Shown: piece after piece, positions 57,362 through 64,000 of the stretch
Position numbering within the stretch: the first letter of the stretch is position 1
Layout of the letters: each line of letters begins with the position of its first letter
Assembly (NCBI GenBank): GCA_018398805.1
Contig: JAGFBZ010002260.1
Span: forward strand, 186,001 to 250,000
Origin: Hirundichthys speculiger
Lineage: Eukaryota > Chordata > Actinopteri > Beloniformes > Exocoetidae
Reading direction: 5' to 3'
DNA: 64,000 nucleotides
Position numbers and translations under genes: made by a program
Notes under the pieces: generated by a model
Seen by the model: the letters and a program-made list of their open reading frames with translations, nothing else
What the model was told of the DNA's origin: nothing
Database searches by the model: none

Positions 57362-59670
57362 TGGAAAATTTACAAGATGTAACCAAACTGTATGAGCTAA
57401 TGCAGATGTTTGATGGGCTGTTGATAATAAATAATGAAGCATTTGGCCTTTTAAGCATAAAATGATTAGATTTGCTCCAACACAGATGATCTACACCTAT
57501 TGTTGCGTCTGTAGGGATGTACTTTCAGTCAAGCACGAACATCTCATACTGAAAATATGATCCATTAGGACAGAAGACTCATCACACATAAGCACTTAAG
57601 AGGTTTTGAAATACAGTAATTACAAACTAAACAGGATACTCCTACAGCCTATGCTTTCTGCATGACGCAATGATCCCCACAACAAACAAGAAGCACTTCA
57701 GAGTTGTTTAGATCGCTTCGAACCAGCTACACGTTCAAACAGGGGACGTCTGTCTGTCAGACACGTGGTTGTTAAAGGCCCACAGCTCACTGTGACAATG
57801 ACGCACTACAGCCCTGCTTTATCTAAGACGGAAATGTGAGAAACTTTGTACAAGACGAAACATCTGTGCTGGTCACACGCTCAGTCTCACCGCATTGTTT
57901 TAATAAAATGCAGTTAATTAGATGATATGATACTATCCTTTAGGATTCACGGTTCACGTTGACATTTTTTTTTTCCCCCTTTCACAACATGTTTAATTTT
58001 TAATCTAATTTAAGAGACCTGAGCTCTGGCTTATTTATTTTCATGTTGTATCCAGGGTAATAAGTAATATAGACAAAAACCACTTGACTCAGGTCAACTG
58101 CTCGCTGTGCTTCATCACCCCCCCACTCCTCTTCTGCTTGTCTCGTTCTCCTACTTTGACAAACCGACTCCCACACGTTCCAACAATGACTCATTGACTT
58201 TACAAGATTTTACTATTTTACTATAGGCCGCTTTCCTTATAATTGTGTTTTGTGTTCAGTGATGAATAATTCCTTCTTCTAGAATCATTGCAATTTTACC
58301 CCATGTGTAAATGACATTGTAAAATTTAAAACCTTACCTAAAAGAAGTTGAACTAAAGTGAACATACAAGTTCTCTGTCTGTTTTAGGTTTTATTATGTT
58401 AGCTATCTTTATTTATTTACTTATGTTTTGAATACTGGCCAAAGAACAAAAAAAAAGATTGAGCTTTGTTGCTCGTCTTCATTCAGAAACTGCACAGAAG
58501 AATAAAAGTAGCAACTTTGCAACTTTTTATGCAGTCAGAGAATCATAGATATCATTATTTTAAGTGTCAAACTGAATTATCCCACCCTAAATCACAAAAA
58601 AGAAAGACAAGAAAGAAAATAAAAGTGAATGTTGTGAAAAATTATTTTTTATAGATTTTGTGGCTCCAGTGGTCTTTATTTACAGTGAGAGAGACAGGAA
58701 AGAGGGGAAGACCTGCAGCAGAGGGTCACAGGTCAAGAGCTGAACCTCGTCTGCTGCAGGAGGACTGTAGCCGCTGTACACGGACCACCTGATTCAAAAT
58801 ACTTCAAATATTTTCACTTTTATTTTATGAGAGCACAAACCCAGGTTATTTCATGACTTTAATATTCCAAGGCTTGTAGCACACCATAAATGAATGAATA
58901 AATACTTCCGCTCACCTATTTTAGTATCATTTATACTTTCGTTTTTAATCTTATTTTGAACTTTTAAGCAGTTATTTCTCTGTTACAGATTTAGATTATC
59001 AAAATAACGTGGTGAGGGTGGAGACTACGTGGGCAAGAGACCCTTGCAATTGATTTTCTTTCTCACACTCTTGAACGACGCAGTGAAACCCCCTCCTCCC
59101 ACGTCCCCTTCCAGGAACCAGTCTAACTACAAGATAAAGTGAAAAGCTGTGACAACAACAGAAGAATACCAAGTACAAAATACGGCACAAGACTCACCAC
59201 TAATGAGGGCTGGTGCTCACTTTCCTTTGCTTTATTTTTGTTTTGTTTTCTTCCAAAATCAAGTATGGATTTTTAAATTAGAAACTATGAGTTACCTGTT
59301 GACAGCAAATAAGCAGATTTAGAAATACGATTTTTAAACTACTATCGTGATGCATTGTTCATATTACGTAGGACCCGGTTCCTGTGAAAACATGCTGTAT
59401 GTTTTGCTTTGAGGTCATATTATTTCAAGCTCAACCTATTTCCAGCGTAGTACTGCTACTGCAATTTACGTAAAGAGGGCTTCAATTCCGTTTCCATTAC
59501 TGCCCCGTTTACAGTAGACGGAAAATCCAGATGTGCAAATCGCTATCAGCAATGTTTAAAAGGCCTTTGTGAGTCAGAGATCTAAACTTCACCTGTGTAC
59601 ATTTAACAAAAAATAAAAAAAAAGTCAAGTGGTAAGCCTGCAGAGACAGTGACTCACTGATTAATGAAAC
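57362..59670. other. Gene-poor stretch
   Basis: No exon, RNA gene or recognised repeat family was seen on either strand. Confidence 0.4.
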
Positions 59671-59689
59671 TGACGTAGGCAGCCCCCCC

Positions 59690-59820
59690 CCCGCCGCTAA
59701 GTGGTGGTGTTGTCATCCACTGTGCGGGAGCTCCCAGGTTCAAATCCTGGTTGCGGCAGGAAAGGCATCCAAGTGGATCATTCTGCTGAGGTGACCCTAA
59801 ACAGGGAGCAGCTGAAATGG
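59690..59820 (+). mobile_element. tRNA-derived SINE, copy 1
   Basis: It carries a polymerase III B-box-like GGTTCAAATCC at about 59738. A family body follows, including CATTCTGCTGAGGTGACCC and a late GGAGCAGCTGAAA, as in fish tRNA SINEs. Confidence 0.65.
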
Positions 59821-60099
59821 AAGTTTGCCACAGGAAACAGATATACTGGTGTACTCCCACTGGGAAGAAAAAGATAGCATTCAACTCCCAGCCTCATGTA
59901 AAGTTCAAGCTGCACTTCAGCACAATGGCTTACTTTTCCAGAGGAAAAAAAAAAGGATTACTAGTTTACACATAATTAGAAGTAAAATCACAGTCACAAG
60001 ATTGTTTGTATAAAGTCAGGTTTGTTCAGGATTTGGTAATCACTTTAGCTCACTTAGATGTCTTTTAACATGCCTGGACTACTCATTTCAATCTTAACT

Positions 60100-60260
60100 A
60101 TCGTATCACGCTCAGTGGTTGAGCTCTTGCCTTACACCTGGGAGGTCCGGGTTCAAATCCTGGTTGCATCAGGGATGGCATCCAGTATAAGACTGGAGCC
60201 AAGTCATTCAGATCACGCCGCTGTGGCGACCCAAGACACGCAGCGGCTGAAAGGAAAGTC
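60100..60260 (+). mobile_element. tRNA-derived SINE, copy 2
   Basis: An A-box-like TGGTTGAGCTC at about 60117 and B box GGTTCAAATCC at about 60150 are followed by CCGCTGTGGCGACCC and GCAGCGGCTGAAAGG. Same family and orientation as the copy at 59690. Confidence 0.75.
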
Positions 60261-61008
60261 AGTCTAATCTTGAGGTTAACAGAAGCATAACTGCAAAAAA
60301 CAATTCACACCTGAAAAACTGAAACCTTGACTCAAATCAATTTTATCTTGTCAACAGGTTCCACAATATTTAAATACGAACATGAAAAATAATAGTTACG
60401 TGGAGTTCAATAGAAACATTTCAACATTTCAAGTCAACGAAGACAACTATTAGAAGTAAAGTGAATATAAATGTATTTTGCAAAGTGCACAGTCTTTCTT
60501 GTTAATTCTATCTCTATGCCACAAGCAGTTAAAACCATATTATCGTACAGAGAAACCATTAAAAAACTCCCCCACATTCCACATGATGATTCAGTGGCTA
60601 CAAAAAACACTGATATGCTCTGACAGTGTTAATAGCGTATTACACAATGAAAAGACAAGAGCCAGACATTCAGCAACATGACAGACTGGTGTAAAGAGTC
60701 TTAAAGAAACTTTCTGAAGGGAAGGCAACCCTCTGTCCATTCGATGGTAGGAGACCAATCTTTCTTTAGGGATCAGAACAAGGTGAATCGAAACCATTTT
60801 GAGTTCAAATGGAACACTTTAAGGCACCGGCCTTTGCTCTAATACTTGAGCCGCGACTTGTCCCCCTTTGTCAGGAGTTTGTGCGACATTGTTAAGTGAC
60901 TTGGACGGTTTTATAATATGGTGGCAGTGACCTGGTGGAGATACCTGTACAAACAATCCTTTTTATACACTTTTTGAACACACATACACACACGCACAGA
61001 TATACTTG

Positions 61009-61928
61009 GGGCCAATTCCAATTCCTCTCTTAACCCTCAATCTCAACCCTCGCCCTTAACCCTCAATTTTTGGCCCTCAATCTTAACCCTCGAAAGTAAG
61101 TGTAAGGGTTATCTTGTGACTTAGAAATGGGACACCCCTCGAGTGCAGTTACGTCATCAGACTGAAACGTATCAGAGCCCGTCTTGTCTCTGTATTCCCT
61201 GAAATTACACAGGGATAACATTGAAAAGAGCGCTGTATATTCTCTAAATAATATTAGCAAATAACACAATAGAGGATACATTATTCAGTCCATCGTCGCT
61301 ACACAAACAAGGTAAAACAAGTAACGTGAAGCCGCCTGGGACCGCCGACGGGACCCGTACCGCTGACGGGACCGGGACCGCTGACGGGACCGTTACGGGA
61401 CGGGACCACCGACGAGTACAAGTAACGTGAAGCCGACCTGGACCGCTGACGGGACCGAGACCGCCACGGACGGCGGACCGGTCCCGTCGGCGGTCCGGGT
61501 CGGCTTCACGTTACTTTGTTGTGTAGCGACGGAGGACTGAATAATGTACCAGGACCACCGACGAGTACAACGTGAAGCCGACGGGACCGCCGGTTCGGCA
61601 GCAAACATCGTAAAGTAAAAAAATAAATGTTACGCAACAACGACGTTAATCCATGAAAAAAATCTCAAACAAACACAATAAAATGGTTTCGTAACATTTA
61701 TATCTTTAAGATATACGAAGATACTTACGTTTGTAGCTAGCTTCTGGATAGCCCTTACTTCCAAGGGTGGTGTCGGAAAATCTCAATTTTGAGGGCGATA
61801 CAGCCCTTAAACTCGTCCCTCAACTTGATGTCCCTTAGAATTGGGACACCACTTGCCCTTAGCGGGAACGCGCATTTTTGAGATTGAGGGTTGAGATTGA
61901 GGGTTAAGGGAGGAATTGGAATTCACCC
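61009..61928. mobile_element. 920-bp inverted-repeat element, family not recognised
   Basis: The terminal 43 bp at each end (61009-61051 and 61886-61928) are inverted copies with 40 of 43 positions matching, starting GGGCCAATTCCAATTCCTC on the left. No transposase frame exists. I could not define a target duplication. A second layer of inverted repeats lies inside at 61277-61548. Confidence 0.85.
61421..61515. repeat. GC-rich hairpin inside the inverted-repeat element
   Basis: The 36-bp arms 61421-61456 and 61480-61515 pair at 34 of 36 positions around a 23-base loop. The arms carry the unit CCGCTGACGGGACC, which recurs several times upstream from 61350. Confidence 0.9.
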
Positions 61929-62154
61929 TTATTTTAGTTCTTCTTTAGGGACCAGATCCACACCACTCACAGATAATGACAATTTATTTTTGTGTACCTC
62001 TGTCAACCCCTGTGCTAACATTAATTGTGATCTCACTCAAAACTGGCTCAGTTCACATCACTTTAGTCCCTAATGAATGTTTTCACTCTTTAATTGACAT
62101 GGGCTTGTTTGAACTCTGGAATATTCCTTTGAAGATGCCAATTAATTTATGCAC

Positions 62155-62802
62155 CGATCAGCTATAACATTATCACCAACCAGTTAATGTTGAAAAGGCC
62201 CTACTTGTGCTCCTAGAAGAACTCTGACCAGTCAGGAGCAGAATAGAGAACATGTGAGGGCCTCCTGTTGGGTCTGGTACCAAAATATAATAGACCTTGT
62301 GGGCCCTTTGGGTCTATGTGGATGGGTCAGATGATGTTGCCGTGTTGGGGGGTGCGATAGGTCGACAAAAAGATTTAAGGTAGGTGGCAAGGGCCCAAAA
62401 AAACCATCCATGTGAATGCCAAGATGCATAACTGTCACAGCAGAACCGTGCATTATAAGAAAAGGAGCAGTGTTCAAGGTGGATACATACCACAGAGATA
62501 TTTGTTCAAGAACAAGAACAAAGTTAGTTCTGGCCAGGACGTTTTTCATATTTCGCGAGAAACTCGAGTGCAGAGCTCCTGAGGAACTTACAATTTCTGA
62601 CCAATCACTCGATAGTTGGTAGACGCCACACAAGAAAAAAGTTCTGCCCAGTTGATCAGTCCAGAACAAGCAGGAAGAACTGAAAAACCAGAGCAGCAAG
62701 ATAAGAGCAGAACAAAGGGAGGGAGTGTGTATCCACCTTCAGTATGTATCCAGATTTACTGGCACTACTCGTCAATGGTCATAATTTTACAGGCTGACAC
62801 CG
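62155..62802. mobile_element. Dispersed repeat with imperfect inverted ends
   Basis: The left end GATCAGCTATAACATTATCA and the right end, read inverted, GTCAGCCTGTAAAATTATGA are partly matching. The left motif is one commonly seen in fish repeats. No coding frame was recognised. Confidence 0.4.
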
Positions 62803-64000
62803 CATATCATGTTCAGATAGGTGCCCATTAAGCAGCCCACTCACCAGAGAAAAACATCTTTTTTTGTCATTGTCTGCGTTTTTCTTTCTTTCTATTCTGT
62901 CTCTAATTCGCACTTTGGTTTTAGTCCTTTTCTTTCTGTTTTTTTTCTCCTATTGCTTCATTTCCCCAGTTGCCTTTCTGCTTGCTTGCCAATTTTACCA
63001 CCTGCTCCTATTTCTTAAAATCTTAATTAGCTGTTCGCTGACCAGCTGTCCCGTCATCTGGTTCGTCATCTGGTTCAGTCTGGATACTCATTAGTTAGTC
63101 ACCATTTCCTGATTTTATGGCGCTTTTTTTTTTTTTTTCAAATAAAAATAAAAATTTGTGAGTTTTATTGGTAAAGTCTGTCAGATCCCTCACGTGCATG
63201 CCGTGTTTGCTTTTAGGTTCTTCTTCAAAACCAAATGTGCGCATGTTTTCTCAACAGTTCTCAGTCACAGACTTGCTTAAGAGCTTAGCGTCTCTCCTAC
63301 GTTGTCGTTTGATGCTTCATGAGAAACAAATGAGCCTGACAAATGAGATGACTGTTATTCTCTGACAATCAGGTCATCAAACGTTTAGAGGTTTTCTCAG
63401 TAGCATTTTTTCCCCTTGATGTCACCTGTGCCAGTCATGACAATATTCACCCTCAGTCACACACGACGCCTGATCATCGAAAACAACTGCAGGTGCGAAC
63501 ATACGGTTTTGAGGACTGAAAGAAATCTCCTTCACATTTACATTTTTGGTGAAAATTCAGCAACTGAATAGTTTCATTTTGCAGTTTAGTGATATAACTG
63601 GAAGCTATTTCACTAAAGACCAACTACGCCTCCAGACAGACACATAAATACCTGCAAAAGTACTGAAAGCTTCCCGCATGTGGGAGATTGGACTTATTTA
63701 CATTCTGGCCCATCATTGTTTCCATTACTCTTTACTGTAACCAGTTGTATCGGCGGTGCGTCTACTAGGGGCGGTGGGAAAATATAATAACTCCATCCTC
63801 ACTTTGAGGATGTGGGCAGCATTCTTACTTACGGTCATAACACTTTTGAAATAACCCACACTCACATCAAAATACCCATTTGCACGTCATTTCCACCAGC
63901 ATTGAAACTTGACTTGAGAACATGCCCGTAGAGAATTTGAAGGGGCGGTCGTTCAAACCTGAACATGAAGAAAAGGGCCTCTGAATTCCAGCACATGTGC
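62803..64000. other. Right end of window, no gene seen
   Basis: No exon was recognised. The next syntenic gene expected beyond PDC, PTGS2, is not visible. Confidence 0.4.

Noticed and set aside
59711..59760. Possible true tRNA gene (B box GGTTCAAATCC)
   Set aside because: No acceptor stem or anticodon arm pairs properly, and the body continues as a SINE shared with 60100-60260.
39600..64000. Search for PTGS2, the syntenic neighbour beyond PDC
   Set aside because: No heme-peroxidase exon motif was recognised on either strand in this stretch.

Overview
The window is vertebrate nuclear DNA, almost certainly from a ray-finned (teleost) fish. Genes are split into short exons with GT-AG introns. 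The local order matches human 1q31: PRG4(+) / TPR(-) / PDC(-). The spaces between are filled with fish-type transposons: L2/CR1-like and RTE-like LINE pieces, Tc1, hAT, Harbinger and tRNA-derived SINEs. No bacterial, organellar or viral content was recognised.

Layout. 1-3.8 kb: the 3' end of PRG4 (+), with an L2-type LINE in the preceding intron. 4.0-25.8 kb: the complete TPR gene (-), which I traced as 51 coding exons giving about 2380 aa. It converges on PRG4 so tightly that their 3' UTRs must overlap. 25.9-35 kb: no gene recognised; a nest of repeats including a dead Tc1 transposon with both ends. ODR4, the usual head-to-head neighbour of TPR in human, is not seen. 35.6-38.6 kb: phosducin PDC (-), three coding exons and 236 aa, with a Harbinger element in intron 1. 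39.6-42 kb: nothing recognised. 42-49 kb: a second, older Harbinger complex with a broken transposase (+), an apparently intact three-exon Myb/SANT-like gene (-), a LINE insertion, and a foldback element carrying hammerhead-ribozyme-like cores. 49-64 kb: gene-poor and repeat-rich, with a Tc1-type MITE whose empty site survives in a duplicate 3 kb away, LINE tails, SINEs, and a 0.9 kb inverted-repeat element with a GC-rich hairpin.

The three host genes do not form a pathway. TPR is a housekeeping nuclear-pore basket scaffold, PDC is a photoreceptor G-beta-gamma regulator, and PRG4 is a secreted lubricating glycoprotein. They are linked by conserved synteny only.

Most notable: (1) two single-base insertions that break an otherwise fully intact TPR frame, probably assembly errors; (2) the nested foldback at 43.15-43.46 kb with hammerhead-like cores; (3) the intact Harbinger Myb/SANT gene beside a ruined transposase; (4) the filled and empty site pair for the MITE; (5) the layered palindrome at 61.3-61.55 kb. 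I found no convincing wholly new multi-gene system.
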